A stretch of DNA of 64,000 nt. It comes from Mycobacterium sp. (lineage in GTDB: Bacteria; Actinomycetota; Actinomycetes; Mycobacteriales; Mycobacteriaceae). The notes under the pieces were generated by a model. That model worked only from the letters and a program-made list of their open reading frames with translations. It did not search any database and was not told where the DNA came from. The position numbers and the translations under genes were made by a program. The DNA is taken from positions 1 to 64,000 of the forward strand of contig RXJD01000034.1 in assembly GCA_003987775.1 (NCBI GenBank), given 5' to 3'. Of the stretch, positions 19,949-27,209 are shown piece after piece; the stretch's first letter is position 1, and each line of letters opens with the position of its first letter.

Positions 19949-21349
19949 ATGTCATGCCGAGCATTGCTCGCCGCTGTCGCGCTCGTCGTTTCGGTGGCGT
20001 GGCCCGCGAGTGCAGTCGCCGACGACGGTCGGCCGCAGGCCAACGCCGAACAGATTGCGGCGGCGCGGATACGGCCGGCCGTCATGTTCCTGGCCGCCGA
20101 GGCGTACGGCATGGTGCGGCTGCCCGACGGCAAGGCGCTGTCGTTCTTCGGCGCAGGTTCGAACGCGCCGTTCGTCGTGACGTGGAACTGCACCGGATTC
20201 GTCGTCAACCCCGACGGCTGGGTGGCCACCGCGGGCCACTGCGCCGACCCCGATACGGCGAAAGAGCAGATACTCAAGAAGGCCGTCGGCGAATATCAGG
20301 CCCAATATCCGGACTCGCCAGTGAGCCAGGACCCGCTTGCGACCCTGGACTATCTGGCGAAGAACGCGCGGGTGGAAGGCACACTGGCTGGTCAGGGCCC
20401 GCAGGTGAACCTCACGCTGATCTACGGCACCGGCACCAAGATCGCCGAGAAGATGCCCGCCACCGTCGTCGATTTCCGGCCGATCGGCAAGGGCGATGTT
20501 GCGCTGCTCAAGGTGGACAAACACAATCTGCCGTCGTCGGAACTCACCACCGATGCCGCGGTCGGCATCGGCACACCGGTACTGGCCGTCGGATACGCCG
20601 AACCCACCGCCCGGCTGACCGGCCGGTCGCTCGACCCCACCAACAAGAGCGGCAAGGTGAGCAAGAAGTCGAAGGTGAAAACCAGCCCGGTGTATGAGAT
20701 CGACGCCGCCGTCGCCGAGGGCATGAGCGGCGGCCCGACCGTCGACCTCAGCGGAAAGGTGATCGGCGTCAACAGCTTCGGCCCGGCCGGCGAACCGCAG
20801 CCGTTCAACTTCATCGCGCCTGCGGACACGCTCGCAACGATGATGGCGGCCAAGGCCGTCAAGGGCACGCTCGGTCCCGCTGACCAGTCGTACCGCCAGG
20901 GACTCACCCACTACTACGAGGGCCGCTACAGCGACGCCATCAAAGACTTCGACCTCGCCCTCACGCTTTCGCCCGACTACCCCGGTGCTGCCGACCTCAA
21001 GACCAGCGCGGCCAATCTGCGCCAGCAATACGGCGACACATCGATATTCGAGCGGTCAAACCTGTTGTGGTACATCGCCAGTGGCGGATTGCTCGTGCTC
21101 ATCGTCGGCAGCTGGTTGACGGTGCTGGTGATCAGGAACCGGCGGCAACGACGCGCGGAAGCCGAGACCGAAGCGGTCGCACCGCCCGATGACGACGACG
21201 CAGCCGGCACGGTGCGATCGCTGGGACTGGTTCCTCCGGCGGGGGATGACGAGCCGCACTTCTGCGCCAACTGCGGCGCGCAGCATCACCACGCCGAGAA
21301 GTTCTGCCCGAACTGCGGCAAGAAAATTTCGCTCGGGGCGTCCGCTTAA
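19949..21349 (+). CDS. exported trypsin-like serine protease with membrane anchor and C-terminal zinc ribbon
   Basis: 466 residues from the ATG at 19949 (a GTG at 19946 is possible). Signal peptide to about residue 25 (WPASAVADD). A chymotrypsin-fold domain follows with a readable triad: histidine in WVATAGHCAD (H97), aspartate in GKGDVALLKV (D183) and serine in AEGMSGGPTVD (S260). Residues about 313-345 look like one TPR-like helix pair (YRQGLTHYYEGRYSDAI, DLALTLSPDYPG). A transmembrane helix follows at about 372-395, then a basic stretch RNRRQRRAE and a C-terminal tail with two CxxC pairs (FCANCG and FCPNCG, 439-456). The topology puts protease outside and zinc ribbon inside. Not part of the M. 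tuberculosis order here. It meets the next gene convergently with a four-base TTAA overlap. Confidence 0.85.
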   Translation: MSCRALLAAVALVVSVAWPASAVADDGRPQANAEQIAAARIRPAVMFLAAEAYGMVRLPDGKALSFFGAGSNAPFVVTWNCTGFVVNPDGWVATAGHCADPDTAKEQILKKAVGEYQAQYPDSPVSQDPLATLDYLAKNARVEGTLAGQGPQVNLTLIYGTGTKIAEKMPATVVDFRPIGKGDVALLKVDKHNLPSSELTTDAAVGIGTPVLAVGYAEPTARLTGRSLDPTNKSGKVSKKSKVKTSPVYEIDAAVAEGMSGGPTVDLSGKVIGVNSFGPAGEPQPFNFIAPADTLATMMAAKAVKGTLGPADQSYRQGLTHYYEGRYSDAIKDFDLALTLSPDYPGAADLKTSAANLRQQYGDTSIFERSNLLWYIASGGLLVLIVGSWLTVLVIRNRRQRRAEAETEAVAPPDDDDAAGTVRSLGLVPPAGDDEPHFCANCGAQHHHAEKFCPNCGKKISLGASA

Positions 21350-22854
21350 CCGGCCAGCGCGGCACGGTCGGCAGCCCGGCCGAACACCATGGCCTCGTCG
21401 ATACGGTCGAAGCGGTAGTCGATCGCATCGGCAAAGTAGTTCTGCCGCACGTTCCACGGCCGCTTGGTGCCCGACTTCGGCAGCGCGTGCAGCGCCCGCT
21501 TGACGTAACCGGCCTGAATGTCCCACGCCGGTTTCTCGGTCATCGACTCATCGCCAAGGTGGGGGCTGGCGTGCGTGTAGCCATGCTCGGCCATGTACGC
21601 CAACAGCTTGGCGGTAGCCCGCGCGGTCATGTCCGCCCGCAACGTCCACGACGCGTTCGTGTAGCCCACGCACCAGAACAGGTTGGGCACGTCCTCGAGC
21701 ATGTGGGCCTTGTAGACGAAGCGGTCCCTGGGGTTGATCTCGACGCCGTCGATGCTGATTGTGGCGCCGCCGAGGGCCAGCAACTGCAGGCCGGTGGCAG
21801 TGACGATGACGTCGGCGTCGAGATGCCGCCCGGATTTCAGCACGATGCCGGTGGCGTCGAACCGGTCGATGTGATCGGTGACCACCTCGGCGCGGCCGTC
21901 GGCGACAACCTGGTACAGGTCGGCGTCCGGGATCAGGCACAGCCGTTGGTCCCAGGGGTTGTACTTGGGCCTGAAGTGGGTGTCGACGTCATAACCTTCC
22001 GGCAGGTTCTGAATTGCCTTGCGGCGCAGCATCCACTTGATCAGCGGTGGGGTCTTGCGCGACAGGAACCACAGCACCCCTTCCATCAGTGCGTTGTAGA
22101 AGCGGATGGTCAGGTGAGCTGCTCTGCGGGGCAGCAGCTTTCGGCTGAGCCAGGCGAACTTGCTGTACTTCGACGCCGAAATCAGATACGTCGGCGAACG
22201 TTGCAGCATGATCACCTTGCCGGCCTTTTCGGCCATCGACGGGATCAGCGTCACCGCGGTCGCTCCGCTGCCGATCACCACGACCGTCTTGCCGGTGTAG
22301 TCCAAGTCTTCCGGCCAGTGCTGCGGATGCACGACAGTGCCCGCGAACTGCTCGATGCCGGGGAAGTCGGGGGTGTAGCCCGCGTCGTAGTCGTAGTAGC
22401 CGCTGCCGAAGAACACGAACCGGCTGCGGCACTCCTTGCTGACGCCGTCCTGCTCGAAGGTGACGGTCCAGGTGTCGGTGGCGGAATCCCAGTCCGCGCC
22501 CCGGACGTGGCTGTGGAAACGGATGTGTTCGTCGATGCCGTATTTGTGGGCCATGTTCGACAGGTACTCACGGATGTGGTCGCCGTCGGCGACGCCTTCC
22601 TCGCGGGTCCACGGCTCGTACGGGAAGCTGAGCGTGAAGATGCTGCTGTCCGAGCGAACGCCGGGATACCGGAACAGGTCCCAGGTGCCGCCGATCCGGT
22701 CGCGCCGCTCCAGGATCGCGTAGCTGAGCCCCGGGTTGCGCTGCAGGATGCGGTAGGCCGCACCGAGGCCGGAGATGCCGGCGCCGACGATGAGGACGTC
22801 GACGTAGTCGGTCTCAGATGGCTTGTGCTCGGCCTGGTGGGGAGTCACGGTCAT
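21346..22854 (-). CDS. Baeyer-Villiger-type flavin monooxygenase (Rv0565c-like)
   Basis: 502 residues from the ATG at 22854, with GAGG seven bases upstream. Two Rossmann motifs are present: VLIVGAGISGLGAAY for FAD and VVVIGSGATAVTLIP for NADPH. Between them is the type I BVMO fingerprint FxGxxxHxxxWP as FAGTVVHPQHWP. RIGGTWDLFRYPGVRSD is the flavin-proximal segment with the conserved arginine-aspartate. Such enzymes insert oxygen next to a ketone or oxidise S/N atoms; EthA of M. tuberculosis is a relative that activates thioamides. The substrate is unknown. Expected location is cytosolic. Two gene-internal arguments (length and synteny with yajQ) support orthology to Rv0565c. Confidence 0.9.
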   Translation of the reverse strand: MTVTPHQAEHKPSETDYVDVLIVGAGISGLGAAYRILQRNPGLSYAILERRDRIGGTWDLFRYPGVRSDSSIFTLSFPYEPWTREEGVADGDHIREYLSNMAHKYGIDEHIRFHSHVRGADWDSATDTWTVTFEQDGVSKECRSRFVFFGSGYYDYDAGYTPDFPGIEQFAGTVVHPQHWPEDLDYTGKTVVVIGSGATAVTLIPSMAEKAGKVIMLQRSPTYLISASKYSKFAWLSRKLLPRRAAHLTIRFYNALMEGVLWFLSRKTPPLIKWMLRRKAIQNLPEGYDVDTHFRPKYNPWDQRLCLIPDADLYQVVADGRAEVVTDHIDRFDATGIVLKSGRHLDADVIVTATGLQLLALGGATISIDGVEINPRDRFVYKAHMLEDVPNLFWCVGYTNASWTLRADMTARATAKLLAYMAEHGYTHASPHLGDESMTEKPAWDIQAGYVKRALHALPKSGTKRPWNVRQNYFADAIDYRFDRIDEAMVFGRAADRAALAG

Positions 22855-22946
22855 CGTGAACCTCGCTTGTCTCCTGGGGATGCCGTCACCAGAGTAGGCA
22901 CCCACCGGTTGGTCGGGCCAGGGACCTTCGGCTCTTGGGTTTCGCG

Positions 22947-23026
22947 TCGAGCCTGCGCTCAGGGCTGCAGTTCGTCGAAGAATCGCGCCGCTGACGCAGG
23001 CTCGATGCCGCTGACGCGGGCTCGGC
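22947..23026. repeat. inverted and tandem repeat cluster between monooxygenase and yajQ-family genes
   Basis: TCGAGCCTGCG at 22947-22957 is the exact reverse complement of CGCAGGCTCGA at 22995-23005. The right arm sits inside a tandem pair of 20-bp units, 22987-23006 and 23007-23026, which share GCCGCTGACGC-GGCTCG. The block ends on the yajQ-family stop codon. It looks like a degenerate intergenic repeat; on the minus strand it could also fold 3' of that gene. Confidence 0.65.
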
Positions 23027-23517
23027 TACCGGTAATTGACGAACTGCAGCGCGACATCGAGGTCGGCCTGCTTGAGCATCGAAATGACGGCCTGCAGGTC
23101 GTCGCGCTTCTTGCTGGTCACCCGGACCTCGTCGCCCTGGATCTGGGTCTTGACCGTCTTGGGCCCTTCGTCGCGGATGAGCTTGGTGATCTTCTTGGCA
23201 TTCTCACTGCTGATGCCCTGCTTGAGGGTGCCGGTCAACTTATAGGTCTTGCCGGAGGCCTGCGGTTCGCCGGCCTCGAAGGACTTCAGCGAGATGTCGC
23301 GGCGGATCAGCTTCTCCTTGAAGACGTCGAGCGCGGCCTTGACCCGCTCCTCGGTGGACGAGGTCAGCTCGATACCTTCTTCGCCTTTCCACGCGATTTT
23401 GGTGTCCGTCCCGCGGAAGTCGAAGCGCGTGGACAGTTCCTTGGCGGCCTGGTTGAGTGCGTTGTCGACTTCCTGCCGGTCGATCTTGCTGACGATGTCG
23501 AACGATGAGTCCGCCAT
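23026..23517 (-). CDS. YajQ/UPF0234-family nucleotide-binding protein
   Basis: 163 residues from the ATG at 23517, with AAGAAGGGA about nine bases upstream. The family signature is complete: [20 protein letters not shown] at the N-terminus, [13 protein letters not shown], and the C-terminal [20 protein letters not shown] followed by QFVNYR. YajQ folds as two RRM-like domains; in some bacteria members bind cyclic di-GMP, and in others RNA/tRNA. The mycobacterial function is not settled. The gene is next to tRNA-Tyr and divergent from it. Same length as Rv0566c as I recall. Confidence 0.92.
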   Translation of the reverse strand: MADSSFDIVSKIDRQEVDNALNQAAKELSTRFDFRGTDTKIAWKGEEGIELTSSTEERVKAALDVFKEKLIRRDISLKSFEAGEPQASGKTYKLTGTLKQGISSENAKKITKLIRDEGPKTVKTQIQGDEVRVTSKKRDDLQAVISMLKQADLDVALQFVNYR

Positions 23518-23585
23518 GCGCTGCGTCCCTTCTTCAGTGCTGCCCGTTTGTGAACTGTCTACCCGGTCGTTGTACCCTGCTAGGC

Positions 23586-23669
23586 GGCAGGTTGCCCGAG
23601 CGGCCAATGGGAGCGGACTGTAAATCCGTCGCGAAAGCTACACTGGTTCGAATCCAGTACCTGCCACCA
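23586..23669 (+). tRNA. tRNA-Tyr (anticodon GTA)
   Basis: 84 bases with encoded CCA (23667-23669). The acceptor stem pairs GGCAGGT (23586-23592) with ACCTGCC (23659-23665), discriminator A at 23666. The anticodon GTA is at 23620-23622 in a GGACTGTAAATCC arm. The T arm has the standard GGTTCGAATCC. The extra length comes from a long variable arm, as expected for class II tRNA-Tyr of bacteria. Confidence 0.95.
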
Positions 23670-23674
23670 GCAGT

Positions 23675-23916
23675 TCAGGGCCGGTTTCGGGCGCGAGCGA
23701 TGTGATCGCGCTCCGGAACTGTCCACAGCGCGTCCGCGGCGGAATCGAAAGCGGTGGCGATTGCATCCAGGTCATCAGCGAAGTCGCCATACCGGTCTAA
23801 CGCCTGCGCCGTCGATTCATGGCCCAGAAGCCGTTGGACCACTGTGACATTGGCGCCTTCGTTGATGGCCAAACTGGCGCAACAGTGTCTCAGGTCGTGC
23901 AACCGGATCCCGTTTG
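23675..23916 (-). pseudogene. 3' remnant of a tyrosine-recombinase (phage-type integrase) gene
   Basis: The minus-strand frame ending at a TGA (23675-23677) reads RLHDLRHCCASLAINEG, then VVQRLLGHES and ALDRYGDFADDL. These are the C-terminal catalytic boxes of a tyrosine recombinase: HxxR (HDLRH), the LLGH histidine and the nucleophile tyrosine in DRYGDF. The N-terminal DNA-binding part and the first catalytic arginine are missing; upstream the frame runs into the TetR gene tail. It stops five bases from the tRNA-Tyr 3' end, the normal position of an integrase gene next to its attachment site. It is therefore a remnant of an integrated element. Confidence 0.75.
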
Positions 23917-24540
23917 TTAACGCTCTTCGAACGCCGGGGACAGATATCGAGCGGCCATGACTTTGGCCTGCTCGATGATCGCCGGGTCTCCGGTGGGATC
24001 GACACGGAAAGCCGTTTCGAGGAGAGCCTGGCTGGCCTCCCAGCTGACGTAGATCATCAGCGCAAGTTCGTCGTGCGGCACGTGTGCGCGAGGGCCCAGC
24101 AGGTCGGCGAGCGTTGCGGCGAATCGGGTGTTGTTGTGTTCGTGGTCGGCGCGGATGAAGTCCGGATTCAGGCGCGCGCCGACCCAGAGCTCCCGAAGCG
24201 CCGGTTCGCTGCGGTAGAAGCCGGCGTAGGCATCCAGCAGGCGGTCGAGCAGCACCCGCCAGTCGGCCTCGACGCCGGCATCGGCCAGTGTTGTTTCAAG
24301 GACGTCGCCGAAGCGGTCGGCGAAGCGTTGCGCGAGCGCGTAGACGATGTCGTCCTTGCGCGCGAAGAACTGATACAGCGTCCCCAGCGGAACGCCGGCG
24401 CGCGTGGCGATGTCGCTGACCTTGAGGCTGTCCGGGCCTTGCTCGACGACGATCGCCGCGGCCGCGTCGAGGATGCGTTCGACGCGTGCGCGGCTGCGTT
24501 GCTGGGTTGGCGAGCGGCGCAGGTGAGCTTGACCGGACAT
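23917..24540 (-). CDS. TetR-family transcriptional regulator
   Basis: 207 residues from the ATG at 24540. The N-terminal DNA-binding domain is readable: RVERILDAAAAIVVEQG, then VSDIATRAGVPLGTLYQFFARKDD, the helix-turn-helix. The C-terminal ligand/dimer domain begins around residue 70 and contains the DPTGDPAIIEQAKVM segment of TetR_C_17-type regulators. It lies two bases downstream of the HD-domain gene stop, so the two are co-transcribed. A perfect 17-bp palindrome upstream of the pair is its likely operator, giving autoregulation. Its last codons overlap the edge of the integrase remnant. Confidence 0.88.
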   Translation of the reverse strand: MSGQAHLRRSPTQQRSRARVERILDAAAAIVVEQGPDSLKVSDIATRAGVPLGTLYQFFARKDDIVYALAQRFADRFGDVLETTLADAGVEADWRVLLDRLLDAYAGFYRSEPALRELWVGARLNPDFIRADHEHNNTRFAATLADLLGPRAHVPHDELALMIYVSWEASQALLETAFRVDPTGDPAIIEQAKVMAARYLSPAFEER

Positions 24541-24542
24541 GT

Positions 24543-25319
24543 TCACTTCTGGTCGAACGGCGCCATATGCATGAGGGGAATGAAACCGCAGCGGCGCACC
24601 AGCGCGAAACGTCCGCGACCCACGGCTTTCGCTTCGGCGGTGAAGTGCGCTGCCAGTTCTCGGGTGAAACCGCTCCTGTCGTAGCGGGCCAGGGTGTCGT
24701 CGACCAGGCGCGCGGACAGGTCCCATACGCGGTTGCCCACGATGTCCACCATGGCCCCGGTCTGGATGTAGTAGCCGAGCGGCCCGTCGCGCTCGACACT
24801 GACGCCGGGGGTGGTGTGCACGGTGATGGCGTCGGCCAATTGTGTTGCCCTTTGATCATCGAGCTGCGCCGACGTGGCGCACTCGATGGCACGGCGGGCG
24901 CTGCGCACGGTGAAGTCCTCACCCGGCACGACGGGCGCGATGCCGTGATCGTGCAAAAGGCAACCGGCGTATAACAATTCGTCGTCTACGGGGACGCCAT
25001 CGACGTCGGCCAGCGCACGCCCGAATATCCACGACCGGTAGCTGTGGCCGATGATCACCGGACTCTGTTCCGCCGCGGCGGCCTCTGCCTCGCGTGCGAA
25101 GCGGCTGTCGGGCGGCCGGATCTCGCGATCGGTCGCGCGGGCCATGGTGCCGGGACGGGTGCGGGGACGGGTGCCGCGCAGCCGGTTGAGGAAGTAGTCA
25201 CGCTGGCTGTTGACGATCGCGCCGAGCAGTTGCAGCTGTTCGCGGCGAGTGAGGCGGCCTCTGGTGCGCCGAGTCCACTCGATGCCGCCGATGCGGTTGG
25301 GGTCGGGGCCGGTGCTCAT
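24543..25319 (-). CDS. HD-domain phosphohydrolase-like protein
   Basis: 258 residues from the ATG at 25319. HD-superfamily residues are seen in VIIGHSYRSWIFGRAL (first histidine) and YAGCLLHDHGIAP (the HD pair), with a later histidine in AITVHTTPG and an aspartate in TGAMVDIVG. This spacing is like the small-molecule HD hydrolases related to cyanamide hydratase and not like dNTPases or cyclic di-GMP phosphodiesterases. A basic N-terminus TRRTRGRLTRREQ precedes the domain. Substrate is unknown. It is paired with a TetR regulator and a palindromic operator 33 bases upstream of the start, so it is probably an inducible detoxification or catabolic step. Confidence 0.8.
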   Translation of the reverse strand: MSTGPDPNRIGGIEWTRRTRGRLTRREQLQLLGAIVNSQRDYFLNRLRGTRPRTRPGTMARATDREIRPPDSRFAREAEAAAAEQSPVIIGHSYRSWIFGRALADVDGVPVDDELLYAGCLLHDHGIAPVVPGEDFTVRSARRAIECATSAQLDDQRATQLADAITVHTTPGVSVERDGPLGYYIQTGAMVDIVGNRVWDLSARLVDDTLARYDRSGFTRELAAHFTAEAKAVGRGRFALVRRCGFIPLMHMAPFDQK

Positions 25320-25351
25320 CGCGCATCTTCGACGACCAGACGGAAAAACAT

Positions 25352-25368
25352 GAACATGAATCATGTTC
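25352..25368 (-). promoter_or_regulatory. perfect 17-bp palindrome, likely TetR operator
   Basis: GAACATGA (25352-25359), one central A, then TCATGTTC (25361-25368): eight-base arms without mismatch. It lies 33 bases upstream of the HD-protein start, in the leader of the HD-tetR unit, and 22 bases from the stop of the acyltransferase gene. Position and symmetry fit the binding site of the TetR regulator encoded at 23917-24540. Confidence 0.65.
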
Positions 25369-25389
25369 TATACGGTGCCGGCGACTACG

Positions 25390-26259
25390 TCAACCGGCCT
25401 GCGCGTCCTCGCGCGGCCTCGCTCCGGATACGGCGCTTCGCCACGCCAGCGGGCTCAGATTCCGGAACGGGTCCGTTTCACGGAGCAGCTGAAGATCGGC
25501 GAGCAGGGTTTCGAGTGCGGTTTGGCTGCGCTGCTTGACGGTGGCTTCCCACTGGGCGGCCGGCACGCGGGACGGTCTGCGCGTGTCGATCGGAGCGCCG
25601 AATCGTATGTACATCCGTTGCGGCCGCGGGACGAGCGTCGGCCCGAGACCTCTGACGAGGGGGATGTTGACTTCGGGTTGGCGCAGAACATGTTTGGTGA
25701 ACAGGCGGCCGACCCGTCCCCAGCGCGAATTCCGTTCCACGAGGCTGTGATAGATGTCGTCGCCGCCGACCAGTCCGACCGGAATGATCGGATAGTCGTG
25801 GGCGATGGCCAGGCGCGCGAAGCCGCTACGGCCCTCCCAGAACAGCCGGTAGTCCTCGCCTTTGAACTTCGGCATCTCGCGACCGCCTCCCGGGAACACC
25901 AAGAGCGCTTCGCCGTGTCTCATCAATTCCGCGCCGTTCTCCGGGTTGCCGACCACTGCACCGGCCGCGGCAAGTAGATCGGCGGTGACGCCGCGCTGTT
26001 GCTCCAGGGTGCGGGAGGCGAGGCCGCGAACCCGAACGCCGAGTTCGCGGTGCACGAAATAGGGGATCAGGACAATCTCGCCCAGGCCCCACGAAGTGTG
26101 GTTGCCGACCAGCAGGAAGCGGCCGTCGCGCGGAAGGTTGTCCATCCCGTCGACGTAGGGCTTGCACAGATCCACAACCGGGTTCAATCGATCGGCCACG
26201 CCGAAGATCGCCTGCTGCATCGCTTTGACGCGGTCGGACTGATCGACCAAATCGCTCAT
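25390..26259 (-). CDS. DAGAT/PlsC-like acyltransferase
   Basis: 289 residues from the ATG at 26259, which has GGATGGAAG in front; an ATG at 26271 would add four residues. Acyltransferase motifs: LLVGNHTSWGLGEIVLIPYF replaces the H-x4-D block (H-T-S-W-G-L-G-E), and LLVFPGGGREMPKFKGEDY is the FPxG block typical of the DAGAT and wax-ester side of the family. PIIPVGLVGGDD is the third block. Such proteins acylate a glycerol- or fatty-alcohol-like acceptor at the membrane surface. It is divergent from a TetR gene with a double operator between them, so it is probably regulated by that TetR. Confidence 0.82.
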   Translation of the reverse strand: MSDLVDQSDRVKAMQQAIFGVADRLNPVVDLCKPYVDGMDNLPRDGRFLLVGNHTSWGLGEIVLIPYFVHRELGVRVRGLASRTLEQQRGVTADLLAAAGAVVGNPENGAELMRHGEALLVFPGGGREMPKFKGEDYRLFWEGRSGFARLAIAHDYPIIPVGLVGGDDIYHSLVERNSRWGRVGRLFTKHVLRQPEVNIPLVRGLGPTLVPRPQRMYIRFGAPIDTRRPSRVPAAQWEATVKQRSQTALETLLADLQLLRETDPFRNLSPLAWRSAVSGARPREDAQAG

Positions 26260-26306
26260 CTTCCATCCCATCTCACGGGGGTCACCGCATCCGATGCTAG
26301 CCCTAC

Positions 26307-26333
26307 ACTGACCAAATGACCAATATGGTCAGT
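26307..26333 (+). promoter_or_regulatory. overlapping inverted repeats between acyltransferase and tetR genes
   Basis: TGACCA-ATA-TGGTCA at 26317-26331 is a perfect dyad with six-base arms. A second TGACCA half-site at 26309-26314 lies one step upstream, and the outer arms ACTGACCA (26307-26314) and TGGTCAGT (26326-26333) also match. This is a typical TetR operator placed between divergent genes. It overlaps an upstream in-frame ATG (26316) of the tetR gene, which argues against that start. Confidence 0.65.
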
Positions 26334-26362
26334 ATGCCTAGTCGGGGAGGCGGGCGGGCGGA

Positions 26363-26368
26363 TATATT
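26363..26368 (+). promoter_or_regulatory. candidate -10 box for a leaderless tetR transcript
   Basis: TATATT at 26363-26368 is separated by seven bases from the GTG at 26376. A transcript starting at that G would be leaderless, which is common in mycobacteria. The operator lies directly upstream of where the -35 region would be. Confidence 0.4.
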
Positions 26369-26375
26369 CACTCCC

Positions 26376-27095
26376 GTGAGCGGATCCGCGAGTGAGCTGC
26401 CCGAACAGCACTCGGCCAAGGCGGCCAGGCTGCTCGAGGCGGCCAACGATCTCCTGCTCGGCCGGGGCGCAAAAGGATTCACCGTCGCCGATGTCGCGCA
26501 GCGGGCACACGTGGGGAAAGGCACCGTCTACCTGTACTGGCCGACCAAGGAAGACCTCTTGATCGGTCTGATCGGCCGCGGCTTCCTCGGTCTTCTCGAC
26601 GATTTGATCCAGACACTTACCGCGCAACCCGATCTCGCCCGCCCGTCGCAGTTCTGTCCGCTGATGCTGGAGATCGCGACCGGCAAGCCACTGGTGGCCG
26701 CCCTGCAGAGTCAGGATGAAGACTTGCTCGGCGTCCTTGCCCGCGACCCGCGCTCCGTGGCGTTTCGCGACGCGCTGGGACCCGGTGCGGTGCTCAAGGC
26801 CGTACTTCCGATCTGGCGCCGAAATGCGTTGGCGCGCAACGATTGGGACATTGCCGATCAGACGTTCGCGCTGTACGGACTCATTACCGGGGTGGCGATG
26901 TCGCTGGTCGGCGCCGCTCCGGTCGTCGTCGATGATGCTCTCGGTGTCCTGGGCGCCGCGGTCACCGCTCTGCTCGGTCCTGAACGTGCCAACAAGAAAC
27001 AGATCGGGGTTACCGCGGCTGAGGTCATCGAGTTTCTCCGGCAGGGCCGGGTCGCCGCGTTGCAGATGATCCAGCCCAATGCTTCGGCTGGTTGA
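26376..27095 (+). CDS. TetR-family transcriptional regulator
   Basis: 239 residues from the GTG at 26376. The helix-turn-helix domain is AARLLEAANDLLLGRG followed by VADVAQRAHVGKGTVYLYWP and TKEDLL. The long C-terminal domain ends FLRQGRVAALQ, without cysteine clusters or other marks of a known ligand type. The frame extends upstream to an ATG at 26316, but that part overlaps the operator and carries a glycine-rich run unlike a TetR N-terminus. It is divergent from the acyltransferase gene and upstream of a long-chain acyl-CoA ligase gene in the same direction, so it may respond to an acyl-CoA or fatty acid. Confidence 0.85.
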   Translation: MSGSASELPEQHSAKAARLLEAANDLLLGRGAKGFTVADVAQRAHVGKGTVYLYWPTKEDLLIGLIGRGFLGLLDDLIQTLTAQPDLARPSQFCPLMLEIATGKPLVAALQSQDEDLLGVLARDPRSVAFRDALGPGAVLKAVLPIWRRNALARNDWDIADQTFALYGLITGVAMSLVGAAPVVVDDALGVLGAAVTALLGPERANKKQIGVTAAEVIEFLRQGRVAALQMIQPNASAG

Positions 27096-27209
27096 GCAAA
27101 AGGAAACCTGTCGCAAACCTGCGGCTGACCATTGCCCCGGTGCGATGTAGCTGGCATTGTCGGCAGCTCTCATACTTCCTAGTGAGATGGCCAACACGAA
27201 GGGATGACC

